Notes: a model not told the origin generated them from the sequence alone. A stretch of DNA of 64,000 nt from JAABTH01 sp964492615 (GCA_964492615.1 CAZBKZ010000005.1:1-64000); one strand, 5' to 3'; shown: positions 43,038 to 52,975, counted from the stretch's first letter. Program-made: numbers and translations.

Positions 43038-43543
43038 TGCTCTTCACCGCTTTCTTGCCCCGTTAACACAACTTTCTTTTCTGCCTGTTCATCCGGAGTC
43101 AGTTCTTTCCCAAATGCCAGCCTTATTCCACCTACGACAAACAATACAGCAACCAGGATGGTGCTGAAGTCACGAAGGGAAAAATTGGGGAAGTAGTAAT
43201 AGATCCAGGGAACTGCTACTCTGTAAAATACAGCGAGCAGCCCGACAGCAATTAACCCAAAGCCAACCCAGCGCTGTTTTTCGAAAAACCATCCTCTTAG
43301 AATAACGTTTGCCGGAGTTTCGCTTTTATGGTCATATATCTGAAGAGCGTCAAATAAACTGTAAAACCAGATTATGGGCAGTAATAACCCGAAAAGTGAT
43401 AATCCTGTAAGATCGAGCAGATAGATACAGAGGAAAAAGGTGATTAGAAACTGCAGCCCTCTTTCCATCCAACCCAGATAGAAGTGTCCTACCCCGGGCA
43501 AAAAAGAAAATATAACAGTGAGAAACTTACTTTTGTTCATCAT
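43034..43543 (-). CDS. Membrane protein of the ECF sigma operon
   Basis: 169 residues. The start (FLPGVGHFYLGWMERGLQFL) matches small TM2-like/DUF5683-type membrane proteins; a second hydrophobic part from about residue 90 includes a LiaF-like segment (STILVAVLFVVGGIRLAFG). It overlaps both neighbours by 4 bases. Probably a membrane component of the stress response read by the sigma factor. Confidence 0.7.
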   Translation of the reverse strand: MMNKSKFLTVIFSFLPGVGHFYLGWMERGLQFLITFFLCIYLLDLTGLSLFGLLLPIIWFYSLFDALQIYDHKSETPANVILRGWFFEKQRWVGFGLIAVGLLAVFYRVAVPWIYYYFPNFSLRDFSTILVAVLFVVGGIRLAFGKELTPDEQAEKKVVLTGQESGEEH

Positions 43544-44007
43544 TTGTCCTCCTCAATTATTAATAACTCGTCGATCTTGTCCAGAAAGTTATAAACTATA
43601 TTTTTAACTCCCCCGTTACTGAAATCAACCGGGTTAAAATGATTGATTTCGGTAACCAGGCGCTCTTCGAAAAAACGCGGCAGTTCCCTGGCAGTTGCTT
43701 CAAAAGTGCCGCCTCCCAGAAGCAGCAGGGTCAGTGCTGCGGCAGTGGAATAATTAATCAGGTAACGGCGGCGGGAATTCTTTTTAAAGATAGCACTGTT
43801 TTGCTCTATTTTTTGTGCTAGATCTGTTTCAAAGGTGGGAGGAATAAGGTGATCGGCAGCGTCTTCTTCTTCCTGCCCTATAAATGAAATGTATTTCTCT
43901 AAACAGCTGTCACATTTTGCCAGGTGTTTTTGCATCTGTAGCCGCTGCTTGTCGCAATACTTTCCGTGACGATAAAGCTGCCATTCTTTACTGCTGTAAT
44001 GAGTCAT
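43540..44007 (-). CDS. Anti-sigma factor with zinc-finger domain
   Basis: 155 residues. The N-terminus has the zf-HC2 pattern (YCDKQRLQMQKHLAKCDSCLEKY; the HxxxCxxC is clear), which binds the sigma factor. A single membrane helix follows at about residues 93-110, then an external domain of 45 residues. It sits directly after the sigma gene (3 bases apart). Confidence 0.88.
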   Translation of the reverse strand: MTHYSSKEWQLYRHGKYCDKQRLQMQKHLAKCDSCLEKYISFIGQEEEDAADHLIPPTFETDLAQKIEQNSAIFKKNSRRRYLINYSTAAALTLLLLGGGTFEATARELPRFFEERLVTEINHFNPVDFSNGGVKNIVYNFLDKIDELLIIEEDK

Positions 44008-44010
44008 CCT

Positions 44011-44547
44011 CTACACCTCCTCTTTCAGGTTATTTTTTAGAATCTGCCTGGCCCGGTAAAGTCTTGATTCAACTGTTTTAACCTTAATACCGGCATCATT
44101 AGCAATATTGTTATAACTTTTTCCTTCGAACAGGTATGCTTTCAGAGTGTCGCGATAAACTGGAGGCAGGTTTTCCAGCTTTCTTAACAAACGCGACTCA
44201 GCTTTTGATCTCAGGTATTCTTCCTCTGCAGAACTGCAGAGAGCCTGCTTGAAATCAGTAAGTGATGATGCCGCAATCTCATTTTTCAGCTGTTTATGCT
44301 TTCTGTGCCAGTCCAGTGCTTTATTGGTGGCGATTCTGGCCAGCCAGATTTTAATATTGCCGCCCCTGAACGAGTTGAATGAACGGTAAGCCTGCCAGAA
44401 AGTTTCCTGGAGCACATCCTGGCTGTAGTCCGGGTCACGGATAATGGGTAAGATAACAGCCATCAGGTAACCTTTGTATTCAGTTACAAGTTCTGAAAAA
44501 TATTTATCTTTTTCGCTAGTGCCGTGTATGCCGTGATATATGCCCAA
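44011..44547 (-). CDS. ECF sigma factor
   Basis: About 178 residues. Region 2 (YSQDVLQETFWQAYRSFNSF, then IWLARIATNKALDW) and region 4 (LPPVYRDTLKAYLFEGKSY, then IKVKTVESRLYRARQIL) are complete. I place the start at TTG 44547, about 10 bases after GGGAGGAG; GTG 44556 or ATG 44601 are alternatives. It heads a four-gene minus-strand operon with its anti-sigma factor and two membrane proteins. Confidence 0.88.
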   Translation of the reverse strand: MGIYHGIHGTSEKDKYFSELVTEYKGYLMAVILPIIRDPDYSQDVLQETFWQAYRSFNSFRGGNIKIWLARIATNKALDWHRKHKQLKNEIAASSLTDFKQALCSSAEEEYLRSKAESRLLRKLENLPPVYRDTLKAYLFEGKSYNNIANDAGIKVKTVESRLYRARQILKNNLKEEV

Positions 44548-44691
44548 AAGCTGCACTCTCCTCCCTTCTCCATTTATATAAGACGCGAATAAGAAGAACA
44601 ACCCTGCAGAAATAATTATTTTGTTATCATCTGCGCTTTATGCAATAATAAAGGGCAGAGATCTTTTTGAAGGGGTAAGGGGTGGAATTAA

Positions 44692-45714
44692 ATGCTTGAA
44701 CTAAATGAAGTTCATGATCGAGCTAGGAATATTCTCAAAGGTATTTGCCGGGTTTGTCCAGTCTGTGATGGCAGATCCTGCCCAAGTGGTGTGCCCGGTA
44801 TGGGCGGCAGGGGAAGCGGAGCAGGTTTTCGGAACAACAGAATGGCTCTTGACCGGGTATTACTGAACTTGCGTACCATGCATAATGCAGATCAGCCCAG
44901 CACTGATTACGAACTCTATGATCTAAAATTAGATATGCCTGTAATGGGAGCACCCATGTGTGAAACAACCTATAATTACCTGGCCCGTGTTGATGATGAA
45001 GCTTTTATTCAAAGCCAGGTAATAGGCGCTGAATCATCAGGCACTCTTGCGTTCGTAGGTGATTCTCCCGCTCCTGAACTCTATACAATGGGGTTAAGGG
45101 CAATCAGCGAACATGCAGCAAGTAAAGGCATTCCCATTATTAAACCACGCCTGCCCGAAGAGATAATTGCACATATCAGGATGGCCGAAAAAAGTGGGGT
45201 GACGGCTGTAGGAATTGATATTGACGCGGCAGCCTTTGTTACTTTTACCCGGGCAAACCGGCCTGTAGGGCCTCTCTCTGAAAGTAAACTGCGCCGGATT
45301 ATTAACAGCACTGAATTGCCGGTTATCCTCAAGGGAGTTATGACTGCAGACGAAGCTGTAAAAGCTATCTATTGTGGAGCATCGGCAATTGTTGTATCGA
45401 ACCATGGAGGCAGAGCCTTGGATCACACCCCGGGAACAGCAGAAGTTCTGCCTGAAATTGTTTCAGCCGTCCAGGGAGAGATCAGGGTTTTGATAGATGG
45501 TGGAATCAGGTCTGGTGAGGATATTCTAAAAGTGCTTGCCCTCGGGGCGGATGCTGTTTTGATCGGTCGCCCGGTTGCAATCGCTGCAATTGGTGCTGAA
45601 AGTGAAGGTGTTCACCTTTTATTTGAACAATATAAGCATGAATTGAAGCGGGCCATGCTGTTAACCGGCTGCAAAGATCTTTCTTCAATCGGTTCACATG
45701 TAATCAGACAATAA
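44692..45714 (+). CDS. FMN-dependent alpha-hydroxy-acid oxidizing protein
   Basis: 340 residues in the lactate/glycolate oxidase TIM-barrel family. The catalytic segment SNHGGRALD holds the active-site His and Arg, ILKGVM the Lys that contacts FMN, and IDGGIRSG and LIGRP the phosphate site. Unlike classical LldD it begins with a Cys-rich stretch (CRVCPVCDGRSC), which could bind a metal or cluster. It may oxidise a 2-hydroxy acid or reduce an unknown substrate. Confidence 0.88.
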   Translation: MLELNEVHDRARNILKGICRVCPVCDGRSCPSGVPGMGGRGSGAGFRNNRMALDRVLLNLRTMHNADQPSTDYELYDLKLDMPVMGAPMCETTYNYLARVDDEAFIQSQVIGAESSGTLAFVGDSPAPELYTMGLRAISEHAASKGIPIIKPRLPEEIIAHIRMAEKSGVTAVGIDIDAAAFVTFTRANRPVGPLSESKLRRIINSTELPVILKGVMTADEAVKAIYCGASAIVVSNHGGRALDHTPGTAEVLPEIVSAVQGEIRVLIDGGIRSGEDILKVLALGADAVLIGRPVAIAAIGAESEGVHLLFEQYKHELKRAMLLTGCKDLSSIGSHVIRQ

Positions 45715-45821
45715 TTTTCAGATCTGCTGCAAACCACATTTTTCACAATTTCCCTTAATTAATTAACATTATTACCGTATTCTTGTGCTACTGTTGTAAT
45801 AGCTGATAAAGCGCAAAGAGG

Positions 45822-46937
45822 GTGAAAAAAATAAAAAGTATAGGCTATAAGCTTTTCAGGGTTATAAACAGCCTGCTCGGCCTGGCCCTGGGAGTATCTC
45901 TTTTTTATCAACTGGCGCCTTTCATTAACCAGTTCATTGAATTGCCAACCGGTTATATCTCGTCGGTCAGTATTGGTTACTATCTTTTCGGCGGGCTGTT
46001 TTTCGGATTAATCTTTTTTTTATTAGCCCCGCTTCTTTTTCGTTTTTTAAAAAAATCTGTAGAACGCACGGAAAACAAGTTGAGAAAAATTTCAACTGGA
46101 GACCTGGCCCTGGTGGCCATGGCCCTGACAGTTTCTCTGGTAATTTCTTTTCTTGTAAGCTTTTTTTTAAATCGCATACCGGTAATCGGGGCCTTACTGA
46201 CACCATTGGTTTCCCTCTTTATTGTTTATAGCGGAATCAAATTTGCCTGGGAGAGAAGAAATGATTTCGCTTTTTTATCAACCCTGTTCAAACGTAGTGG
46301 AACCGGGCAAGAAAAAAGTGGAGTATTTTATAAGATTATTGACACCAGCACAATAATTGACGGACGCATAGTTGATATCTGTAAATCGGGCTTCCTGGAA
46401 GGGGTAATTGTTGTTGCCGGATTTGTGTTGGCAGAACTGCAGCATATAGCTGATTCGTCCGATTTGCTTAAACGCAACCGCGGCCGTCGCGGTCTGGATG
46501 TGCTTAACACTATTCAGAAGGAATTAAAAATTCCGGTCAGGATCTATGAAACAGATTATGATGATCTGAACGGGGTTGACAGTAAACTGATAAAACTGGC
46601 TAAAGAGCTTAATGGCAAGATCATAACCAATGATCAGAATCTTAACAAGGTGTGCCGGCTCCAGGGGGTTGCTGTTTTAAATATCAGTGATTTAGCTCAT
46701 GCCGTTAAACCGCTGGTCGCCTCGGGCGAAGAAATGTTGGTTCAGGTGGTCAAGGAAGGTAAAGAAGCAGGCCAGGGGTTGGCATATCTTGACGACGGAA
46801 CAATGATAGTTATAGAGAACGGGCGCACCTTAATCGGCGATACCATCAACGTAGTTGTAACCACCATATTACAGACTTCTTCCGGCAGAATGATCTTTGC
46901 CAAGCCTGCAGAAAAAAAAGAAGAAAGAATATCCTGA
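45822..46937 (+). CDS. PIN/TRAM-domain membrane protein (YacL-like)
   Basis: 371 residues, GTG start behind AAAGAGGG. Four N-terminal membrane helices (about 10-135), then a PIN nuclease domain (YKIIDTSTIIDGRIVDICKSG; DYDDLNGVDSKLIKLA; IITNDQNLNKV, acidic residues intact) and a C-terminal TRAM RNA-binding domain (EGKEAGQGLAYLDDGTMIVI). This is the conserved Bacillota YacL type, probably a membrane-anchored RNase. Confidence 0.92.
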   Translation: MKKIKSIGYKLFRVINSLLGLALGVSLFYQLAPFINQFIELPTGYISSVSIGYYLFGGLFFGLIFFLLAPLLFRFLKKSVERTENKLRKISTGDLALVAMALTVSLVISFLVSFFLNRIPVIGALLTPLVSLFIVYSGIKFAWERRNDFAFLSTLFKRSGTGQEKSGVFYKIIDTSTIIDGRIVDICKSGFLEGVIVVAGFVLAELQHIADSSDLLKRNRGRRGLDVLNTIQKELKIPVRIYETDYDDLNGVDSKLIKLAKELNGKIITNDQNLNKVCRLQGVAVLNISDLAHAVKPLVASGEEMLVQVVKEGKEAGQGLAYLDDGTMIVIENGRTLIGDTINVVVTTILQTSSGRMIFAKPAEKKEERIS

Positions 46938-46947
46938 GGAGATAAGT

Positions 46948-49900
46948 ATGCTGTCCAAGTTTAGTGTTAACAGACCCTATACCGTTTTTGTTGCCGTAAT
47001 CCTTGTTCTGGTCCTCGGTATAATTTCATTTACCGGTATGACAGTTGATCTTTTCCCCAACATCGAGCTGCCGATGGTTGTGGCCATGACTACCTATCCC
47101 GGTGCCAGCCCTGAGCTGGTAGAGCTTGAAGTAACCAGACCCCTGGAAGCGGCGCTCGGTGCCACTAACGGTGTCAAGGGAATTAGTTCTGTATCCAGTG
47201 AGAATTACAGCCTGGTAATTATTGAGTTTGATCAGGGTGTGAACATGGACAGTGCCATGATAGATTTATCCGGCAGCATCGATATGGTTTATGGCCAGCT
47301 GAACAGTGAAATAGGCAGGCCGACCCTGATGAGAATAAACCCCGACCTGATGCCGGTTATTGTTGCCACAATTGATATGGAAGGTAAAGATCTGGGGGAG
47401 ATATCTGATCTTGTTGAGGAAACCCTCTTGCCCCGGTTCGAAAGAGTAAACGGTGTTGCTTCAGTATCTGCCACCGGGTTGCTCGAGGAAGAAGTTCGCA
47501 TATATCTAAACCAGGCTAAAATAGCTGAGCTGAACGAGATTGTCAGAGGTGATGTGACCCGGGCGTTTGACGATGCTGAGGCTTCACTTAAGGATGCCCA
47601 GCGTGAGTTATCGGCAGCCCGGTCCAGTCTTAACCGGGAACAGCAGGCTCAACAAAACAGCCTGGCTCAGGCCAGCGCCGAACTGGACAGCATGGTCGCC
47701 CAGCTTAATGCCCTTATTGCTGAAGAAACAGTTTTAAGAGCCCAGCAGGCAGCTTTCCAGCAGGAACAGCAGATGCTTGCCCAGCTGGTTTCGCTGGATA
47801 CTTTTTTTGACGAAGAGTTTCCGGTAGGCTTTACCTCTCTCAGTCAGGAAGAGTTTCAGAAAATGGTTGAAGGTTTATCTATCTCTCTTCCCGCCCAGCT
47901 CGAAGACCTTTCTCCCGATGAAATGGCAGAGGTCAGGGAGATGGCCATGGCCGCTGTTGCCCGGACTATGGCAGTGGAGGCAGAATTGCAGAATATAGCT
48001 GTCAGGTTGATGACAGTCGAAGCAATGCTTCCTGAGCTCGAGAAAGGCCTTGCTGAAGCTACAGGAGGTTACGCACAGGTTGAATCGGGCAAAATGATGC
48101 TTGCCATCGAGCTGGCAAAGGCCGGAATGCAGCTTGAGAGCGGTCAATCTGAAATAGAAAAAGGTCTGGATGAAATTGATCAGGCCCGCGAAGATGCTCT
48201 GGAGAGCGCTGATGTAAATAACATGATTACTCCGGAAATGGTTGGCAATATTTTAATGGCCCAGAACTTTGCCATGCCGGCCGGCTACCTGGGAGAAGAA
48301 GAACAGGTAGTTAAAGTCAGCGGCCAGTTTGATTCTGTTGAAGCCCTGGAAAATTCGGTTATTTTTACCCTTGACAGCGCGGGCGATATCCTGGTGTCGG
48401 ATGTAGCCGATGTTAAACTGGTTAGTAACGTCGGTAACAGCTATGCGAAAGTAAATGGTAATGACGCTGTTGTCCTTTCCTTCCAAAAACAAAGTACTGC
48501 TTCGACTACCAGTGTAACAAAGAATATTATTGACGCCGGGGAAGCCATGTCCGGGGAATACAATGGCCTTCGGGTTATACCGCTTATGGATCAGGGTGAA
48601 AATATAAATGTAATAATTGACAGCGTTTGGCAGAACCTTTTAATCGGCGGGGCTATGGCTATTCTAATCCTGATGTTTTTCCTCAAGGATTACCGCCCCA
48701 CCTTGATAATCGCCCTGAGCATACCGATCAGCCTGATGTTTGCTATTACCCTGATGTATTTCAGCAACGTTACCTTAAATATTATTTCTCTATCCGGCCT
48801 GGCACTCGGTGTGGGGATGCTGGTAGATAACAGTGTTGTCGTAATGGAAAATATATACAGAATGAAGAATAACGGAGAATCTGCCTACGTGGCGGCAATC
48901 AAGGGTGCAAAACAGGTTGGAGGAGCACTTATTACAGCCACCCTTACCACGGTTTGTGTTTTTCTGCCTATAGTATTTACCCAGGGCCTGACCCGCCAGC
49001 TGTTCACTGACATGGGCCTGACCATTGCTTTCAGCCTTCTGGCCAGCCTGCTTGTTGCTTTAACCCTGGTTCCAACCCTTGCTTCAACCATGCTTACCGG
49101 TAATAAAACCAAGAAACAGGGCTGGTTTGCCCGCCTGACAAAAGCGTATGGGCGCCTACTTTATTATACCCTGAAGCATAAAATTCTGGTTTTGGTCGTA
49201 GTCATTGCCCTGCTCGGTTTGAGCATTTATGGAATAACAGTTATCGGGATGAGTTTCATGCCTGAAATGGAGTCGGCCCAGATGAGCGCTACCCTGGAAA
49301 TGCCCCCCGATACGGAAACACAGGGTATCTACACAACCGGAGACCAGGTTATGGAGAGAATTCTTCAAATTGATGAAGTATCAAGTGTGGGAGCTATGGG
49401 GGGCAATGCTTCCGGAATGTTCGGATTTTCCCGCGGCGACCTCACTTTCTATATCCTTTTACAGGAAGAAAGAACAATGACTAATGCCGAAGTGGCAGAA
49501 GAAATCTACCGGTCGACAGGCGATATTGCTGAGGCTGAAATTACTGTTTCTACCTCAGACATGGATATGTCCATGCTTGGGGGAAGTGGAATTCAACTGG
49601 TTGTTAAGGGAAACTCTCTTGATCAGCTGTATGAAACAGCTGCTGAGCTGACCGATCTGATTGTTTCAGTTGAAGGGGTTTCCACTGTATCAAGTGGTAT
49701 GGAAGATGGGGGAACGGAAACCAGGATTGAAGTTGACAAGGATGCCGCAATGCGTGAAGGATTAACAGTGGTGCAGGTATTTCAGGAAGTAGCATCCGCG
49801 CTCTCCCTGGAAACCCGTTCAACAACTTTAAGAGCCGACAATGGTGATTATCCGGTTATTGTTGTCAGCCCGGAAGAGGAAAAAATTAACCGGACTGATA

Positions 49901-50685
49901 TTAACAGTTTCTCTATCATGGTAAATGAGCGGGACGGAACTGAAAAAGAAGTGCTGCTCGGTGATATAGCAGTTATCAGCGAAGCATACAGTCCCTCATC
50001 AATCAGCCGGGAAAACCAGTCGCGCTATATAACCCTCAGCGCAGAGTTAGAGAGCGGTTACAATGTAGGGCTGGTCAGCCGCGATATTGAAAGCGCTATA
50101 GCCGGTTACAACGCTCCGGGTGACATCAGTGTTGAAATGGCCGGAGAAACGGAAATGATCCAGAGCGCGATCAGCGATATGACCCTGATGATCATTCTTG
50201 CAGTAATCTTTATCTATTTAATCATGGTAGCCCAGTTTCAGAGCCTGCGGTCTCCCTTTATAATTATCTTTACCATGCCTTTGGCTTTTACAGGCGGCCT
50301 GCTTTTACTCTGGGCTACAGGGATAGAGCTTTCACTGCCTGCCATGTTGGGATTTCTTGTCCTGGCCGGTATTGTAGTTAACAACGGTATTGTGTTTGTC
50401 GATTATGTTAATAAGCTGCGGGAAGCAGGAAAATCGAAGGAACGGGCTTTAATAGAGGCTGGTATGACCAGACTGCGGCCGATCCTGATGACCACTATAA
50501 CCACTGTGCTGGCCATGACTCCCATTGCCCTCGGTCTTGGCAGCGGTTCTGAAGCAACACAGCCCATGGCAGTTGTAGCAGTGGGCGGTTTATCTTATGC
50601 GACTCTGCTAACTCTGTTGATAGTGCCGATTATCTATGACCTGGTGAATCGCAAAGCACCGGATCTCAAGGCTGCCAAAGCCTGA
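46948..50685 (+). CDS. RND-family efflux transporter with coiled-coil insertion
   Basis: 1245 residues in the AcrB/SwrC family. N-terminal helix (NRPYTVFVAVILVLVLG) and porter start (MVVAMTTYPGASPELVELEV), the central membrane block with LALGVGMLVDNSVVVMENIY, and the second block with LAGIVVNNGIVFVDYVNKLR near the end. Residues about 208-424 are an Ala/Glu/Gln-rich coiled coil inserted in the first porter half, accounting for most of the excess over the usual 1050 residues. No membrane-fusion protein is encoded nearby. ATG 46948 follows GAGGAG. A two-component system follows. Confidence 0.92.
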   Translation: MLSKFSVNRPYTVFVAVILVLVLGIISFTGMTVDLFPNIELPMVVAMTTYPGASPELVELEVTRPLEAALGATNGVKGISSVSSENYSLVIIEFDQGVNMDSAMIDLSGSIDMVYGQLNSEIGRPTLMRINPDLMPVIVATIDMEGKDLGEISDLVEETLLPRFERVNGVASVSATGLLEEEVRIYLNQAKIAELNEIVRGDVTRAFDDAEASLKDAQRELSAARSSLNREQQAQQNSLAQASAELDSMVAQLNALIAEETVLRAQQAAFQQEQQMLAQLVSLDTFFDEEFPVGFTSLSQEEFQKMVEGLSISLPAQLEDLSPDEMAEVREMAMAAVARTMAVEAELQNIAVRLMTVEAMLPELEKGLAEATGGYAQVESGKMMLAIELAKAGMQLESGQSEIEKGLDEIDQAREDALESADVNNMITPEMVGNILMAQNFAMPAGYLGEEEQVVKVSGQFDSVEALENSVIFTLDSAGDILVSDVADVKLVSNVGNSYAKVNGNDAVVLSFQKQSTASTTSVTKNIIDAGEAMSGEYNGLRVIPLMDQGENINVIIDSVWQNLLIGGAMAILILMFFLKDYRPTLIIALSIPISLMFAITLMYFSNVTLNIISLSGLALGVGMLVDNSVVVMENIYRMKNNGESAYVAAIKGAKQVGGALITATLTTVCVFLPIVFTQGLTRQLFTDMGLTIAFSLLASLLVALTLVPTLASTMLTGNKTKKQGWFARLTKAYGRLLYYTLKHKILVLVVVIALLGLSIYGITVIGMSFMPEMESAQMSATLEMPPDTETQGIYTTGDQVMERILQIDEVSSVGAMGGNASGMFGFSRGDLTFYILLQEERTMTNAEVAEEIYRSTGDIAEAEITVSTSDMDMSMLGGSGIQLVVKGNSLDQLYETAAELTDLIVSVEGVSTVSSGMEDGGTETRIEVDKDAAMREGLTVVQVFQEVASALSLETRSTTLRADNGDYPVIVVSPEEEKINRTDINSFSIMVNERDGTEKEVLLGDIAVISEAYSPSSISRENQSRYITLSAELESGYNVGLVSRDIESAIAGYNAPGDISVEMAGETEMIQSAISDMTLMIILAVIFIYLIMVAQFQSLRSPFIIIFTMPLAFTGGLLLLWATGIELSLPAMLGFLVLAGIVVNNGIVFVDYVNKLREAGKSKERALIEAGMTRLRPILMTTITTVLAMTPIALGLGSGSEATQPMAVVAVGGLSYATLLTLLIVPIIYDLVNRKAPDLKAAKA

Positions 50686-50728
50686 TTTATACTTAAAGTG
50701 AAAACCGGAATGTAGCCGGAGGATGAAA

Positions 50729-51415
50729 ATGTCATACCAGATATATTTAGTTGAAGACGAGCCTAACTTGAATCGCCTGCTTACCTCTTACCTGCAAAAA
50801 GAAGGGTGGACAGTTTACCCTTTCCATACGGGTGAAGAGGCACGACGGGCAATGAGTATAAAACCGCATTTGTGGATTCTCGATATAATGCTGCCCGATA
50901 TTGACGGTTATGAGTTAATTGCTGAAATAAAAGAAAAATCACCGCGGGTTCCCGTAATTTTTATTTCTGCGCGTGATTCCGATCTCGATCGGATTATTGG
51001 CCTGGAAAAAGGAAGCGACGACTACCTGCCCAAACCATTTCTACCCCGTGAGCTGATTATCCGGGTCAGCAAACTGCTGGAACGAGTTTATGGAAGCCCG
51101 GAAACGGAAAAAGACGAGAAAAGTGCGCTTGAAATTGGCCCGTATATGGTTAATTCCCGAAAAAGGTCTGTCACCGAGGGCAGTAAAAGAGTTGACCTGA
51201 CTTCCAGGGAGTTTGATCTTCTAATGTTGCTGATTGAAAACCCGGGCAGCGCTCTTTCCCGTGAACAGATCCTCACTCATATCTGGAGCAGGGAATATTA
51301 TGGCAGTGATCGCGTTGTTGATGACCTGGTCAGGCGCCTGCGCAAAAAAATGACCTGCCTCGATATTGAAACTATCTATGGTTATGGCTACAGGCTGGTG
51401 TCAGGATCATGCTGA
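50729..51415 (+). CDS. OmpR-family response regulator
   Basis: 228 residues: receiver domain with acidic pair (LVEDEP), phospho-Asp in LWILDIMLPDIDG, Thr/Ser and Lys in LPKPF, then a winged-helix output (LTSREFDLLMLLIENPGS, VDDLVRRLRKK, TIYGYGYRLV). ATG 50729 has GGAGG six bases upstream. It overlaps the kinase gene by 7 bases and lies 43 bases after the RND gene, which the pair probably regulates. Confidence 0.93.
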   Translation: MSYQIYLVEDEPNLNRLLTSYLQKEGWTVYPFHTGEEARRAMSIKPHLWILDIMLPDIDGYELIAEIKEKSPRVPVIFISARDSDLDRIIGLEKGSDDYLPKPFLPRELIIRVSKLLERVYGSPETEKDEKSALEIGPYMVNSRKRSVTEGSKRVDLTSREFDLLMLLIENPGSALSREQILTHIWSREYYGSDRVVDDLVRRLRKKMTCLDIETIYGYGYRLVSGSC

Positions 51416-52788
51416 AGCATAAACCGCTTTCCATGCAGATCTGGCTGATCTTTGGTTTCACCATGGTCCTGTCCATCTTTTTGATGATGCTGGTTCCGTG
51501 GTTTCTTGCTTACTTTTTTTCACCGGGCGTTCACAATTATATAAATAGAGCCCAGGAAACAGTTTTGGATGACTATGAACACAGCCAGATGTCACTTGAA
51601 GAAATACCCTACGTTGAAACTACTGTTAAAAGATACTTTTCTTCAACTGTATACCACATGGTTATCGAACAAGGCGGCATGGTTCATACCTCCAACCTGT
51701 TTCCAGAAGATCTGTTGAACGAGATTAAAGAAGAGATTTCCGTTCTCGATAAAAACGGTGTCAGTCCGGTTGAAGGTTTTATCGGGGAAGCGAGTATTTT
51801 CTATGTTGCCCGCAGTATAAATGGTGCCGGTGAAAAGGCATACCTGGTATCATACATGTGGGATATTTACCAGGACGAAGTATTCCAGGGCATCTTTTAC
51901 CGTTTAATCGGCATGATTGGGCTGATCCTTCTTCTCTGCCTCTTTCCGGCGCTGCTGCTGGCCCGTTACATATCAAAACCGCTTGTTAAGCTTGAAAGCC
52001 ATGTCAGGTCAATTGCCGAGAGAGATTGGCACCACTCAATAGAGGTGAACCGGGGCGATGAAATTGGCAGCCTGGCCGTTTCCATTGAAAAGATGCGTCA
52101 GAGGCTGATTCAGCAGGATCAGGCACAACAGTCATTTATACAGAATATATCCCATGAATTAAAAACTCCTGTTATGGTTATTCGCAGCTATTCCCAGTCA
52201 ATTTCCGATGGAATATTCCCTCAGGGCGATCTGGCCAGCACAGTTAAAGTAATCGATGAAGAATCAGAACGTCTGGAAAGAAGGATTCAGGATCTGCTCT
52301 ACCTGACCAAAATCGATTATCTGTCGACACATGAACCGGTTAATGAACAGACAGAGTTGTCTGCCGTGCTGGAAGATGTGGTCAGGAGGTTGAGCCGCCG
52401 CCGCAGTGAAATAAACTGGACAATCAGCATATCCCCTCTTGAAGTACCCGGTTCTGTCGAGCAGTGGACCGTGGTATTCGAAAATTTAATCGATAACCAG
52501 ATTCGCTATGCTGCCCGGCAAATAGTGATTAAAGCGGCTGAAGGTCATCAAGATAACTGCAAAACAGCCCTGATTCGTCTCTGGAATGATGGGCCGCCCA
52601 TCGATGATAAAGTGAAGAGCAGGCTCTTTCAGCAATTTAGTCACGGCCCGGGTGGTCAATTTGGATTGGGCCTTTCGATAGTTCAGCGCTTAGTCTGGCT
52701 TTACAGGGGGCGTGTCTGGGCTGATAATGAAGATGGAGGGGCAGCTTTTTACGTGGAAATTCCCTTGGGTGATTATCTGCCCGAGTAG
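51409..52788 (+). CDS. Sensor histidine kinase
   Basis: 459 residues. Membrane helix (about 13-37), external sensor domain of about 125 residues, second helix (about 165-187), HAMP, HisKA with the phospho-acceptor in SHELKTPVMVI, and a HATPase domain with VFENLIDNQIRYA, GPPIDD and GLGLSIVQRLV. The sensed signal is unknown; the RND neighbour suggests envelope stress or a membrane-active compound. Confidence 0.93.
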   Translation: MLKHKPLSMQIWLIFGFTMVLSIFLMMLVPWFLAYFFSPGVHNYINRAQETVLDDYEHSQMSLEEIPYVETTVKRYFSSTVYHMVIEQGGMVHTSNLFPEDLLNEIKEEISVLDKNGVSPVEGFIGEASIFYVARSINGAGEKAYLVSYMWDIYQDEVFQGIFYRLIGMIGLILLLCLFPALLLARYISKPLVKLESHVRSIAERDWHHSIEVNRGDEIGSLAVSIEKMRQRLIQQDQAQQSFIQNISHELKTPVMVIRSYSQSISDGIFPQGDLASTVKVIDEESERLERRIQDLLYLTKIDYLSTHEPVNEQTELSAVLEDVVRRLSRRRSEINWTISISPLEVPGSVEQWTVVFENLIDNQIRYAARQIVIKAAEGHQDNCKTALIRLWNDGPPIDDKVKSRLFQQFSHGPGGQFGLGLSIVQRLVWLYRGRVWADNEDGGAAFYVEIPLGDYLPE

Positions 52789-52910
52789 TGATTGGCCCCG
52801 GTGATAAATTATTTACTGAGAAAAATAACCAGCTGTTTTTCTTTCCTGCACGGGATGTAAATTCTTCTAAGCCTCTCACAGAAGAACAGGCCTTTATTTT
52901 TACTATTTAC

Positions 52911-52955
52911 TTGACAGCGATAACAGGTTGGTAATATAATTAAATAAACGGTTAG
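52911..52955 (+). promoter_or_regulatory. Promoter and operator of the TetR gene
   Basis: TTGACA (52911-52916), 18 bases, TATAAT (52935-52940). The bases 52940-52955, read on the minus strand as CTAACCGTTTATTTAA, match 13 of 16 positions of the palindrome TTAACCGTTTGGTTAA at 53762-53777. This suggests autorepression. The rest of 52789-52910 shows nothing I can name. Confidence 0.75.
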
Positions 52956-52975
52956 TCAAAAGGGGTGAAGTCAGA

